NCBI GenBank assembly: GCA_013398015.1
Contig: VZRR01008020.1
Location: forward strand, 62,299-126,298
Source: Oreocharis arfaki
Lineage: Eukaryota; Chordata; Aves; Passeriformes; Paramythiidae
Length of the DNA stretch: 64,000 nucleotides
Direction of reading: 5' to 3'
The notes under the pieces were generated by a model. That model was not told the DNA's origin and ran no database searches. It worked only from the letters and a program-made list of their open reading frames with translations. Each line of letters starts with the position of its first letter. The first letter of the stretch is position 1. A program made the translations under genes and the position numbers. Below, piece after piece: positions 22,258 to 35,323 of this stretch.

Positions 22258-24989
22258 TATTTAATGGCATCATCGAATATTCCCGATATAAAGCAGTTGT
22301 TCTTAGAGGATTATGAATGACTGGAGATCTCCACTATTAATTCCAGCCCTGTTCAATTCACCCATTCTCCTACTGGCATCATTTTGAAAAGCATTTGGAT
22401 ATAAAATGAGGATTTCCCTGCCTGTTTATCCACCTCAGAATGAAAAACGAGGCACAAGACAGGGAATTCAATGAGTTTGCCCCACAGACAGAGCAATTTC
22501 TGCTCTCCAGGCTTTCAAAATGAACCTCGGGGATTCCGTAATGAACTTATTCCCATTTTTATTCCCACAGAAAGTTTCTCCGCCCTTTCATCCAAAGCCC
22601 ATCGGAAACAATGGAAATTTTTCATTTCCATCGTGGGATTTTGAATAAGACCCCAAGCAGCCATGAAATGAAGGAAGCTCTATAAAATGAAGCAGAAATA
22701 TGCCCAGAAATCATTTTTAAGCGGTTCAAAATCTGATGGAGAATAAGATGATTTTTTTTTTTCCCTACAGGATTTTAAAATCCTTTTGTGGATTCACAGG
22801 CAGGAATGTGATTTCCCATCAGATGTCAGAAGCTGGCTGGAAATGCCTGTACAGAAAAATCTCATTTCTCTTATTTTCAGTGACACAGAATTCCGTTCAT
22901 TCCAGAGGGAAGATAATCATTCTGCACGGCTTCATTCTGGCTACAAAACCAGCCCAAGTGATCCCATTCGTCTTTTCAAAAAGTGCTAAAAATACATGAA
23001 AATTAACAATTTAAAATGCATCTCCAGAAGCTCCTGATTTGGACTTAAAGAGTTTGGGGGGCTTTTGCAGCCCTTTGCTCCAAATGCAGGAGGCTCAATT
23101 ATTTTTCACTTGATTTAAGGTTTTTCCACTCAGCTTCTGCCTTCGTCTCCCTGTCTTTCACGTAAATACCTGTACAAATATACAAAAATATATATAAGTA
23201 TATGTTCTGCTGTCTGTGCATCCATATTCTCCTCTTTTAATGCCGAGACACTTTTCAGCTGAGAGAAACTCAGCCCCTCTTGGTTAATTCCAGCACCAGG
23301 GTCTTTGGGGATGCATTTCAGCACCAATCCCCCAAAGCCTTGTTCCCTCACCCAAGTCAATGATTGCATTATTATTTCTTCTTCTGTCTTTGAGGGGCTG
23401 ATGAGATCATTTATTGTTTTTAAGGGTTAATAGAGCCTGTCAGGGTCTTTTTGCCTCACTGCTGCTGCAGGATCAGTAACAGCTCCCAGCTCCATGATGC
23501 TAAATCAGACCACACTTTCCTGAAGAAAAGAAAAAGGAGGAAAAAAAGCAAATTTAGCATGGAGAGAGGAGAAGCAGTTCAGTCTGGTTTAAAGGAAGGG
23601 AGGGAGGGAGCCAGGGGGAACAGGGACTAACTTTGGAGAGAAAATAACAAACTTTAAGTCCTGAGGTCTTTCCTCTATATTGAAAAGGCAGTTTGGAAAG
23701 GAAATTAGTAAAAACAAACAGAAGGTGCCAAGGTTTCTTTATCATACCTGGAGTAGGATATGCTGAATTCCACAAGGCCTCGCGCTGGCGCCTGGTGCTG
23801 CCTTGGAAAAAATGGTACCCACGGCTCTATAAAATGATCTATTGGGACTTCAAAGTCGTGGCAGCCCCGTGTGGCACAGGATGTGCTCAATTAATTATGT
23901 GATTTTTAAATGACAGGGGTTGGGGAAAGTAAAAATAATATAAAAAGGGCAGGGGAAAAAAAAAAAGAAAGAAAAAGAACATGCTGAAGAAGAAAAAAAA
24001 AGGTTTTTAAAGAAAATAATATTAGGGAAAAAATGGGAGAAGTAAACTGAAAGGCCTTGTTGTCTGTCTGCCAAACAGCAGCAGCAGATAAGGGCCGGGG
24101 TTGCCGTGGAAACTCAGGCCCGTAGGAGACAGAATCCAATTTCAGAAACCACAAAATCAACATAAACGTGTGCAAAAATAAAAAGGTTTGTTTGGCAAGT
24201 AATGAGGAGAAGGCTCCCAATGTATAAAGCAGATGAACCGGGGTGACCTCGGCCAACTTTAAGCCATAATAATGACGATGTCCCACGTAGCTTTGGCACC
24301 TCTGCAAGGAGCAGGGACACGACCAATTCTTATCATCCCATTGCCACCCTTCTGCTGGAATATCCAGTCCCCCACCTCCCTCTCCCTTTGCCCCTCTGTC
24401 CAAAAAAAAAAAAGTGAGGAAGGAGGAATATTCATTAAAGCCGTGGGAGCAATCTCATTTTAAACCTCCAAAAAGGATTCAGAGCCGATGCTTTTATTTC
24501 AGTTTTCACCTAGGTATTGTCCACCAACAGTGTGCAAAATCATTATATATAGAAAGAATTCCTCCTTCCTTGCCCTCTGTGAGGCCAGAGAAAAGCAGCC
24601 CTTAAACCATTTCCAAGTTGGGAAGATTTGGCAATTACGACTTTTGCAGTTTGCCTGGGAAAAAATGTTTCAGTGATTCAGAAACAGGAATCACGGTATA
24701 AAATCAACATCATTGGAAGGACACCCCAATGGCAGCCACCAGAACCTTCCAGCACTGCCACTGGCACTGTTTGAAGAGCACAGCCACACAACCACGTGGG
24801 GTTTAAGCTGCTCTAACGAGAGAAGGGCTGGAGATTGAGGGGGAAGGTGTGGGATTCATGATTTCAGTTTGTGTGTCCCCAGTATTTTTATTTTGCTTTC
24901 ATAAGCGCAACAACCTTGTCTTTCTCCAGCCCTTAATTTGGGGGGTTCAGTTCATGTTTTACCCCCGAAGTGATTGATTTTCCGCTGTT
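22258..24989. other. unique non-coding stretch
   Basis: No recognised gene or transposon. Purine-rich, A-rich sequence occurs at 23525-23560 and 23925-24045, and a GGGA short tandem (GGAAGGGAGGGAGGGAG) at about 23596. Confidence 0.45.
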
Positions 24990-25207
24990 TCCATGGAATC
25001 GTGGGATGGTTTGGTTTGGAAAGGACCTCAAAGCTCATTTTAAAGCCATGGGCAGCGATACCTTCCACTGTCCCAGGGTGCTCCAACCTGGCCTCGGGCA
25101 CTTCCAGGGGTCCAGGGGCAGCCACAGCTTCTCTGGGCACCCTGTGCCAGGGCCTCCCCACCCTCACAGGGAAGAATTCCCTCCCAAAATCCCATCTAAC
25201 TCTGCCC
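24990..25207 (-). mobile_element. CR1 LINE 3' fragment
   Basis: CCATGGAATCGTGGGATGG and TTTGGTTTGGAAAGGACC at the left are the reverse complement of the CR1 3' end. They are followed by ccttccactgtcccagggtg, the tccaggggcagccacagctt core, accctgtgccagggcctccc and CCCAAAATCCCATCTAAC. It is a typical truncated copy of about 218 bp. Confidence 0.94.
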
Positions 25208-25429
25208 TACAAACTCCTGGGCAGCACAACTGAGATCTTGGGCACTGCAGACACCTGGGGACTCTCTAACCCCATCCAAGGTTGTCTTTGTCAGGAAAAA
25301 ACCTCACGATGGACCACAGAGAAAAGAGACTGAGGAAAACCTAAGCTGAGAAATACCAGAACATCCCTCATTGTTACAAATAATTGGCATTTTCAGCCAA
25401 ATTCAGAGGAGCTTTTCAGCGAATTTGAG

Positions 25430-25890
25430 GGAAAAGCGTTTCTGTGTCACCGCTCGAGCTGAAAGAGGGACAGGGACAGCCTGGGGTGGCCGTGTGGGGA
25501 CTTCCCAGCACAACGTGGGGCCACAGCTGGGCTTGGCAGGGATTTTTCCCCTTCCCTTTCCCAAGACTCGCTCTGTCAGCACAAGCCCGGGGCGGCTCGC
25601 TTGCCGCCCGCGGGCCAGATTTGTCACCTCGCCTCTAATGTCCCCAGCAAAGGGAGCTGTGCCAGGTTCCCACACTCGGAGCAAACACCAGGAGGGTTTG
25701 TTTGTCCTTGTCACCCGGGTGCTGCAGGCCTTTCCAGGAGCTCTTCCTCCTGCAGGCATTTCGTGTGTGTCCGTGTGACCCCGGCACCCGCGGGAGGGGA
25801 CAAAGGGCCGAGGATCCCCCTCACAGACCCCGGCAGCCTCCAGAGCTGAGGGGTGACAGCGGAGCAGGCTCGAGGATTGGGAATAAAGAG
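25430..25890. promoter_or_regulatory. CpG-rich patch, possible CpG island
   Basis: CpG-dense sequence including CCCGGGGCGGCTCGC and GCCGCCCGCGGGCC (25588-25615) and CCCCGGCACCCGCGGG (25780-25795), with further CpGs up to 25875. It overlaps no recognised repeat. It could be a small CpG island of an unannotated non-coding transcript or simply a GC-rich isochore pocket. No TATA box, exon or coding frame is recognised. Confidence 0.35.
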
Positions 25891-28800
25891 CTCTGTGTTC
25901 CCACACAGAGTTATTCCGGCCTGGACTTTCCAAAAGCGCCCACAGGGTTGGATGCAGCGGGATTTTTGCACGGTCAGGTGGGCCCCGCTGCGTTCTGAGG
26001 GCCCTGGTGCTCCCGGGTAATTACGGCCCGAGGATGGGACCCAAATCCCCAAAAAGGAGCTCCTTACCCACAGGCAGACACCAAAAATCAGTGCCAGCCC
26101 TTCCACCGAGCTCCAGAGGCCGGGAAAAGAGAATTGCTCCTTCTCTCCTGCACATTTCCACCAGGCCAAATATAATGAGGGCCTATATTTTAATGGGCAG
26201 CGATGTTTAATATTTGACATTAGGTAAATACGCTCTCCACGCCGCCAGAATAATTTCACACAGCTTCAGGGTGGAGCTTTGAAAAGCTGCTGGGTAATGG
26301 AGTTCAAACTCGGCTGCGCTCAAGGCTGGGACTGTTTGGAAAGTCCCACCCTTAATCTGGGATCGTTACAAACCTTCCCAGCCTGTAAATCTTTGGGTTT
26401 GCAAGAATGGTTCCACCACAAAAATAAAATCCCAACACCTGAGGTCAGATCTTGTGAGGGGTGGGGGTGTTCCTGAGGACAAGCAGTGATGTCACAGCAG
26501 GGAAAATTTCTATTTCTGAAAAAAAAAAAAGAAGAAAAAGAAAAAAAGCCTTGGCAATGCAGAGCCATGGAAAAGGACATAAAGAGCAGAAATATAGAGC
26601 TGAAATGTAAATAGGTTTTGTGAAATATGACTCTGAGTTTGTCCATGCCCCACAAAAGGGCTGGATATATTGTAATGTCTTCTTTTTTAAAAAATGTTTA
26701 AGTACTTTAGCAGTCTATCTATGGCAGTTCAGTGGATGTGAGCAGCAGGGCTGGGTTTAAAATGATGGATATTTTAGAATGGAGCTATAAATCTTTCCAG
26801 GCTCACAATTGACTTCCTTTTGAAAAATGGGTGATGGCAAATGGAAATTTACAGTCCTAAGGAATCGTGTTTGGTGTCGATGCAGCAAACATGGAGCTGC
26901 TCCTTTGGAGAGGTGATTCTCCTCAATGCCCTCAAATCAGATGGGAAAGATCCATGGAAAGGGTTTGTGCAGGGGATGCACTGACCCAGCTGATCTCAGC
27001 AGGGATTAACACCTTCAAAATGCTGCTTGGGCCACAGGAAGACTTCAAACTGATGACATGAAATGATAAGGAATTTATTAAATAGATAAATATTTATTAA
27101 ACTTCAGAAAAAAATGGAAATTATGGGGGATTTTCGAGCAGCAAATCAACTTCCCTGAAGTGGTGCCTGGGCTGCAGCAATTGAAAGGTCTGGGTTTGGT
27201 GGGACCAGAGTGAATCCAAAGGGATTCCGGTGTCAGTCCAGCTGCTGCTCCCCTTCTGAGAATGTTCACCAACATTTCCCAGGTTTTCCTGGGGCTCTGA
27301 TTGGAGGCAAGAGGCAAAATGTGGGATTAACAGGGCAGTGAAAGCAGCCCTGAGCTTCACCCAGCCTCACGTGGCTCAGAAATAACTCCTGGGACATTTG
27401 GGAACGGGATATCAGGCCCTGAGGATGGCTCCTGTTCCCAAACAGTGACCTCGTCACAGGGCACTCCTGAGATGTCTCCTCCCCTATTTTTCTGTACCAG
27501 ATAATAATAATATAATAAATTATCCTGAAATAGAATAACAGAGCCTCCTTAAACCACAACATTGAGAACCTGACTTGTTTTTCCGAAGAAAATTAAAGAG
27601 CCCATTCTGTGATTTATTCTCTCTTGCTGCCCGTGCAAGGCAGAGCTTATTTTTCCATTAAAGTTCAGCTGCTCTCCGAGCACAAGGAAGGAAAATGCCT
27701 GCAAACACCACTTCTGTTAGGGCTGGTTGAGTTGGAATAAACTCCAAGTAGCACCTTTTTTAATTTAATCCATCTCCCAATGCTGTGGTGCCTCATTAGG
27801 GATATTTTTCAGGAATAAAACAGCAAACAGAGGTGCTTCAGCTCTCCCTGACTCGGTCCCCAGCCTGCTTAGGGTGATGGAGCTGGGTGGGTGCTGGGGG
27901 CATTCTCTGCCCAGTGTCTCACCCCAGAACAGCTCTAAGCTGAAAACCAGGCAGTGAAATGAGCTCTGTTTTTGGTGAGGTTGGTTAAGCAAGACAAAAT
28001 CAATTAATGTCTGAGACCTCACAGGTTCCTGGAGGCAAATTGTTCCAATTACCAGCACCTGAGAGCGAATTAGGAGCAATTAAAAGGAGCAGCTGGGATT
28101 TCACTGAGTTACTCTTGTCACTGTCATCTCCGTTCCATTTTAGGCTCATTAAAAAGATATTTTGCCCGGTAAATTTTTCTTTAATGGTGGCATTTTTCAT
28201 TTTTAAATAGTTACAGCCACACTCTGTACATTTGGAAATGTTCCCTGCAGTGGAGATGGGTGAGGGATGTATTTTACACTGACTGTGGTTCAGGTAGGAC
28301 CTCTGGAGGGGCTGTTGCTGTTACCAATTCCAAGAGCTGATTTGCCTGAGAAGGCTCTGGAAAATCCAGAGCTCTGTGCACAGCTTTGGCCTTTCTGCAG
28401 TGCTTCTCTCAGAAAGACAAAGAAAAATCCATTTTTTTCTCCATCATCTCCCCTGAAACAAAGCACTAGGGCCTGGTTTTATTGGGAAACACTGCCACAA
28501 ACACAGCTGAGTCCAGGGAAGGCTTCAGTGAAGGGCCTTTGAAATATGAACGGATCCCACTTCACTCCAGTTCTCACACAGAACTTGGGAATTTAGATTT
28601 CCATTACTCAGCATCGCACAGGAAACAGGAATCCCAATCTCTGATATTCCCTAAGAGACATCACCTCCCTTGTCTCATTCCAACCAAAAGACAAATCCAC
28701 TCTCTACAGCCTGGCACTGTCAAATCCAACATTCCCCATCTGACCTTTCCCAGCCATTCTGCTCCATCTGCATTCCCAAATCTTTTGGATATTCCCCATC

Positions 28801-29190
28801 ACCTGCACCCTCAGTCTCAGGGCACTGCCTCATCCCAGTGCTTTGGGTGCTGGGGTTTCCTTGGAGCTGTTCCATGGTGGAAGGGTTCCTGCCCAGCAGG
28901 GAATGTTCCTGGACGGTGCGAGGCAGGATCAGCCCCAGGAGTGAGGAGGAGCAAAGTCACTTTTCTTGGATTTTACCCATGGATTGATCCAGCTCATCTC
29001 TTCACCCAGTCCCCACCCCTGCTGGGTCCAAATCCCTTTCTAAAAGTGGAGGCAAATCCCATCAGCAGCAAAGCTGAGCACAAGTGGCCAGAGTGAGAGG
29101 TTTTTTGGTGAGAGAGACATTTGCAGCCGTGCCAAATCACTGCCCAAACCCATCCCGGTGGGGACAAGGCAAAGAGGAGTTCGTGGAGAT
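25891..29190. other. unique non-coding stretch
   Basis: Apart from the AT-rich block at 26160-26265, I see no repeat, exon or RNA gene. A-rich tracts lie at about 26519-26549. Open frames such as 28482-29096 (non-ATG start) have no domain. Confidence 0.45.
26160..26265. promoter_or_regulatory. candidate conserved non-coding element
   Basis: AT-rich block with CCAAATATAATGAGGGCC, TATATTTTAATGGGCAGCG and TTTAATATTTGACATTAGG next to CpG-containing sequence. Enhancer-like composition only; no direct evidence of function. Confidence 0.2.
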
Positions 29191-29396
29191 CACGGAATCA
29201 TGGAATCATTCATGTTGGAAAAGACCTTTAAGATCATCAAGTCAAACCAGCACCACAAACCACGGTCACCATTAAATCACGTCCTCAGTGGCACATCCAC
29301 AGGTTTTTTGGACACTTGTGGGGACGGTGACTCCATCTCTTCCCTGGGCAGCCCATTCCAAAGCCTGACAGTCCATTTGGTGAAGAAATTCTGGGA
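29191..29396 (-). mobile_element. CR1 LINE 3' fragment, older subfamily
   Basis: ACGGAATCATGGAATCATT, then CATGTTGGAAAAGACCTTTA and AGATCATCAAGTCAAACC, then ggtgactccatctcttccct and tggtgaagaaattc. This is the reverse complement of the CR1 subfamily whose 3' end reads 'taaaggtcttttccaacctaaatgattc', distinct from the copies at 5.4 or 25 kb. Confidence 0.9.
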
Positions 29397-30098
29397 GATA
29401 CGGCACTATAATGGGCAAATGGAGAGGGGATGGAAATTCCTGTCTGGAACTGGAGTAAGAATGAGTTCCTGTGTAAAGGTAAGTGGGAGGTGGACAAGAC
29501 CCCTCCTCAGGGAAAGGGGAAGGGGAGACCAGGCTGCAGTTCCCAGCAGGACTAAGGAAAAGACAGGGAGAATCAAACCCACCCTTCTCAGGGAGTCAGG
29601 ACTGCATTTGTTGTTGGACATTGAAAAGGTTAAGAGTGTCCCCAGTGAAACACCGCGTGTCAGACTGGGAGGTGCCACCCAAGGCAAAAAAAGCAAATTA
29701 AAAAATAAGCCTCACACCCACCAGTCTGCCACCAAATGTGCCCTGTCATGCCGAGGGACTGCTGCAGCAGAGGAGGAGAGGAGAGGAAAGGAAAGCAGCT
29801 CGTTCCAACCCTATTAATTCTGATGATTCATCGCTCCGAATTACCCGAGCTCTTTGGGGACAGGAGCAGCAGGATCCCGCTGCTGCCTTTGGGATAATAA
29901 ACACTCCTGGTAAACACTCCTTCCCCAGCCCCTAAATATCCACCTCACCCCAATAATGAGTCACAGCTCCCACCCAGCTCCCCCGTGCTCAGCTGTGCCA
30001 CCCTTTGCCATCCCCGCGAAAGGCTCTGGGAAGCCTTTGGGATTTATTGGATAAGTAAATAAGTTTGGGATTTATCGATTCGGGTGGGGATGCCCAGG

Positions 30099-30134
30099 CA
30101 CACGCACACGTGTGCACGCTCACACTCACACACG
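30099..30134. repeat. CA-rich microsatellite (degenerate)
   Basis: CACACGCACACGTGTGCACG followed by CTCACACTCACACACG: an imperfect CA repeat containing a palindromic CACACGTGTG. Confidence 0.75.
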
Positions 30135-33100
30135 TTTCAGTGGGGAAAAAAAAAAGGGGTTTTTGGGTCTGAGGGAGCAGGGAGGGCTCCGTGCCAAGGA
30201 AACACCAGCGAGCGGCGCGTTCCACCGGAGGTGTTGACAGTGGATAATAAATCCCGGCCCTACCTAACATTTACAGGAACATTAGAAAATAAAGTGAAAC
30301 GGCGTGAGCTGGTTCCCAGGGCAACCAGACAAACACAATAAACAGGCCTCAGAGGCAAGAGTAACTTACACCATCCTCCTGGGGCTCAAATATATCACTT
30401 TACATTAGCCTTCTGCTGGGGCTGCTCCTGAAAGCTCTTTGTTTTATTATTATTTAAAAAAAAAAAAAGACAAAAAAAAAAAACCTGGTATTTTCTTAGT
30501 GCAGATCGGCGTGAAATCGAAGAGTTCCTTTGGTTGCTGGTCTTTATAGGTCTTTTACTGCACATTAAAGCTCCTGTGCAAATAATAATGACTATTAATA
30601 AATCTTTATAAAGAACTGCGTCCCTCTCCTGCAGAAGAATATTATTAATAAGGTGGCCAGAACCCAGGGCCTTTGCTGGCCCAATAAAAACCCCTTTTCT
30701 GGGGTGTTTTTCCTCAATACAGATACAAAATTAACTGTCAAATATATGGGGTGGCTAAGCCAGATTTTCCTGATTCGACAGCCTTCCTCCAGCTCTGCTT
30801 GTAACCAGAGCTTGGGTTTGGATCTTGCTGTCACTAATTTTAGGGGAATGTCCTGGACCCAACCAGGTCACAGCAGCTCGGGCTCATTAAATCCCAGCAC
30901 AATCTGTACAAAATAATGGCATTTCGTTCTAAAAATCAGCCAGTAAATCTCTCCTCACCTGCCTATGGTGGGCCTGTGCACATATTCCATCACTGTTTTC
31001 AGATACAATCCCTAAACACGTAATTTTCGGGATGACACCGTCCAAGAACATGGAGATGGGAGCAGGAAGGTGAGATCTGGAGAGGCAAAGCAGTTGTGAT
31101 AAGTTTGGGAATGATGTGACAGCTTTGGGAATGTGACCTTAGAAGTTGCTCAGCTTTTAAGACCACCCACGAGTGATTTATCCCCTGATGCATCACCAGT
31201 GCTGAAGGGACCAATTTTGGCCGTTTCTCCCCAGTCCTGCCCACCCACTGCTGCAAATGTTGTGCTCCAGGCTCTCGTATTTATCCTTGTTGAGCCACCT
31301 TTTCGTGGTTTTCCGGGATTGTTTGGGCTTGTGCTGTCCCAGGATGGGCAAACACGGGGAGGCTCCAGCCTGGAGCCGTGTCCTCGTCATTCTGACCGGG
31401 ATAAACTGGGTGAGTCAAAGGCAGCACATGGAACATGTGAATCTGGGAATCCTAAAAGAGGCAGCAGGAGTCACTCAGTTCCTTTTCCTCCACTCCTGAG
31501 CTGTCCTTGTAGGAAGAGCAAGATGGGAACTGCCTGGAAACAAAGGGGGTGCCAGCGAAGAGCCCCAGATTCCCAGCAGCGCTCCAGCAATGCCTGGCAG
31601 CCTTCCCCATGTGTTCTCCAAGGTTTTCTGTACAGGAATGACACTTGGAAGCGTGGATGCCAGCCTGGCTGACAAGGGAAGGGCGGGGTAATCACATGTT
31701 CCTGATCTCTTTGCCACATTTAGTTCCATCCTCTCCAGACTTGCACGGCTCTCGGGTGGAGCGACCCTGCCAAAACCAGAGCTGAACACATCCCCCCCTC
31801 CAGCCTGGTGTGTAAGAGCTGAGGAAAGGCAGAGCTGACAGAGTGGAGGTGGCTTTTTTCCCTTTTTTCATGACTAAATCACCGCCCTATGGATGACTAA
31901 TTAGAATGAGTGAGGTCCAGATGGCCAGAGCCTTTAATGAGGCCAATTAAGGATCCCACTGTTTTCATACCGTGCCTGTTTTCCTAGAAAGACTAAGCAG
32001 CAATGGAGGTCCCACCTCCTGCTCCAGACCCAGGCCAGCAACTTGATTCTGGAGGACTTAATAATAAAAGGTCAAATGTGATAAGGAAGAACCCAGCATC
32101 GGTTTTCAGCAGGGAGGCTTCGTGTCCTGCCTCAGCCTCCAAGATTTCTGCCAAAGTTCACCCCTGAACACCTTAAACCCCTTGATTGGGAGGGGTGTCC
32201 AGCTCCACCGTCTCCATTTTATGGGGTTTTTTGCTGCTCTCCTGAGTCATGGTCATGAGGAGAGGAGCTGTAACACCATGAACCAGAATTTCCTATTTCG
32301 AACCTGGGCACGGAGCAGCTCACGAGGTTTCCACCCTTGTTTTGCAGGTTTGCAGGAGGGTGTCCAAGCAACTGCTCTGCACTGTTTATTTGAGCTCCAG
32401 GAGCTTCCTGAGGCTCTGTTGTCCCAAGGGCAGTTTCTGTCTGGCCACCTGAGGTTTGCAGGACGTCCATTGCTGCCTTACAACACCACCTGAGGACCTC
32501 TTGAGTTTTTAGCCTGTTGTTTTTAACAGAACATCCATGAAAACACTTGGATTTTACAGGTGGGGAATGCAGGGGGACAAGGACCATTTCTGTTGCACAG
32601 AAGGCAGGAAATCAAAGAGAAGATTCCCCAGTTTCCCAGCTCAGGCTGGAATTTAGCTGCCACGTCAATCCACGTGCTACTGTACTTCATGAAGAAAGCA
32701 AACAGACTCCAATTCTCTCAAGGCTCAGGTATCTGCACCTTCACTCTGATTCTGAAATGCTCTTGTACAAAGACAACCTCATTAAAGTGCTTCCAGTGGG
32801 GATGTTCAGATGAAAAACTCCCAGACTTGGCAGCTACTTCTGCTTCCAAGGGACTTGAGGGATGCAAAATCTGTCTCAGACCTGGACTAGTCTGCAGGCA
32901 CAGAATTTAAACATTGTTCTGTTTCATAAATGAAAACCCCATTTTTTTAAAATCCTTCTACTCAAAACCATGTTATTATAAATAAAACCACACAGACTTT
33001 TTGATTTTGATAATCCAAAGGGCTGGCTAAAGAGTCCACTTTAACATTTCCAGTGGTAGAGTAACTCCACCTGATCCTCAGCTGGGCTTCAGGGTGGCTG

Positions 33101-34863
33101 AGGTGTTCCAGGGCTCCTCAGGTGAGCGAGATCTCTCCCCTGGGAATGGCAGCTCAGGAATGTTGTGAATTCCCGGGTGTCCAAGGGCTGCTTGGAAAGG
33201 AACACGTCTGAGTGCACTGGGCTGGATCGACCACAGACTCTGTGAGGTTTGTGGTGTGTCTGAGTGGAACAATGGCAGCCCCAGTCCATAGGAGATTTCC
33301 CGGATCTGGAAGGTTTATATGGATTATATACATTCCATGAAATACCCCGTGAGCTGCGGGAGGGCAGTGGGATCCTGGGATGTGTGGGAAATCACATCAG
33401 CGCTGACAGAATTCCTGCCGACGTGGTGAGAAACCGACCCCTCCCAAGTGTCCCAGGAGGTTGGGTCCTGGTCCTGCTGAGGGCCAGACAGTGACCCCAG
33501 TGCAGAAAACAATTCTTGTGATAAGAGATCTGGGTTGTTTGGTCTTTTCCCCTCAAAAATCACAGGAATACCAGGCTTTAGGGAAATTGGTGCTCTGAAA
33601 AGTTCACCTTGGAGTTCCAGGGAGTTCCACGAGTGCTTTAGGCCTTATCGGAAGCATCACAGTAGTTTTCAACATGTGAGGGGCAGGGAATACCTGGGAC
33701 AATGAACCCAAATAAACAGAAATAAATAAATCTGGAGAGAAACCCCTGGGCTCAACAGGGGACACCAAATTCTCTGCCTGATGCTGAGGGCCTCTTGCTT
33801 TCCTTCAGGACAGAGAAATGGGAATGAAGTGACAAATTTCTTGGTCGAGCTGATAATTTCATGCAAAACCTGCACCTGGCAAGGGGGCAAAGTGAATATC
33901 TGAGAGTAAATGCCTGCCTGGGATGTATTCCTGGGAACATGGGGATTTACAGGGAGAGTCAGAGAGCAAAAACCCACAGTGCCCACGGGCCCTGAGGATG
34001 AGGGAGCAGACAGAGCCTTGCAGGAAGCACGAGGCCATTCCAGGGCAGAAAATCTCCTGGGAATCTCTGACGTATTTTGGGGCTAAGCCGAGGCAAACAG
34101 GAAAAGGATTTAGAACAGGGCAGGGGAGAGACAGCCTAAAAACCCCCGAGGTTGAGCTCCCTTTGTAGTTATTTGTGGTGCTGGGTAGGGTTTCACTCGT
34201 GGTTTCTATTCTTCCCCTCATCCTTAAAAAATGTGACGAATTCCATAAGGTTTGTGACCAGTCCAGCCCTGCAAAACCAGCTGACCCTCCCCATTCCCAC
34301 ATCCCAGCTCCAAACTGGGCTTTCCATGTGGGACATCCAGAGTGCCTCAGGGTTACCCAGCTGGTGGAAAGCCACCAGGCTTATTTCTCCATTCCTTTCA
34401 CTCTTCCCTCATTCATTTGGTTATTTATTCCCTGATTTATTGGATAATTAATTTATTATTCCACCCGCAGCTCCATGCAGCGCTCTGAGAGCTCCTTGGC
34501 CAGGTTGATTTTTGGGATGTTCTCTCTCAGGGTTTGATCCTCTCTCCCAGCTGAGTGTGGAGCAGGGAGCAGAACAGCTCCTGGGGTGGAGTTTTCCCAG
34601 CAAAGACATATTTTTGGGAACAATTCAGCCCCCCCACCTGCTGCTGGACCACCTCAGGCATCTCCTTCTTTAAAAGGAACAAAAATCACCTTGTGGACAC
34701 TGAAAACACCAACCAGCACCAGTCTGGTGACCTGCACTTGGCTGGAGTCCGACAGAGGGATGTCTAAATACTTCTATTTCTGCAAACCTAAACACAAGAG
34801 CTCCCTGTGACTGACTGAAAACGTTAAAGGATTAAATGATTAAAACCTTTATAATTATTTTTT

Positions 34864-34886
34864 TAATTTTTATTTTTATTTTTATT
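34864..34886. repeat. TTTTTA simple repeat
   Basis: Three to four units of ATTTTT in succession, at the edge of a T-rich tract. Confidence 0.75.
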
Positions 34887-35277
34887 ACCTTACATCCAAA
34901 CTTTACAAAAGGACAGATTCTGAGTGGATCCAAACAAAGCCATTTGGAGCAGAAGTGAAATGGTTGGGAGATCTCATATTAATTATTCCCAAATGAAATT
35001 ACTTTAGTTTGAGATGTGAATTGAGTATTGAATGATTCTCCTCACTCTCTGGGAGTTTTGGAAAAGCCACAGAAACAAAGAACTCTCCATAGTGAGCAGA
35101 AACACAGAATCTGTTATCTTTTTGAGATAAGATCATGGGGAAAAGCTTTCCCATCCAAAATGTGGGATATCAGCAGGCCAGATCCTGCAGAGGGAAGCAG
35201 AGAATCCCGTGGTGTGGAGGTCACAGAACCCCACAGAACCCCTGGGTGTGGAGGTGTGGGTTGTGTGGATTTTATGG

Positions 35278-35323
35278 GATTGTGTGGATTATTTAGATTG
35301 TGTGGATTATTTGGATTGTGTGG
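35278..35323. repeat. 18-bp tandem repeat
   Basis: GATTGTGTGGATTATTTA (35278-35295), GATTGTGTGGATTATTTG (35296-35313) and a partial GATTGTGTGG (35314-35323). The upstream sequence from 35242 is also GTGTGG-rich, so the array probably grew from a GTGTGGATT seed. A spurious repetitive open frame spans it. Confidence 0.85.

Larger units (their letters stand above)
29397..35277. other. unique non-coding stretch
   Basis: Repeat-poor. It contains a CA-rich microsatellite at 30099-30134, two A-rich tracts at about 30455-30484 and a TTTTTA repeat at 34864-34886. Sequence between 30360 and 30620 is AT-rich and enhancer-like but unproven. No gene is recognised. Confidence 0.45.

Noticed and set aside
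20224..22316. Duplicated small protein gene in the 207-bp repeat
   Set aside because: The 43 shared codons contain many amino-acid-changing differences, start in different contexts and end differently; no sign of purifying selection.
28482..29096. 204-codon plus-strand frame
   Set aside because: No domain; another frame of 105 codons overlaps it on the same strand.
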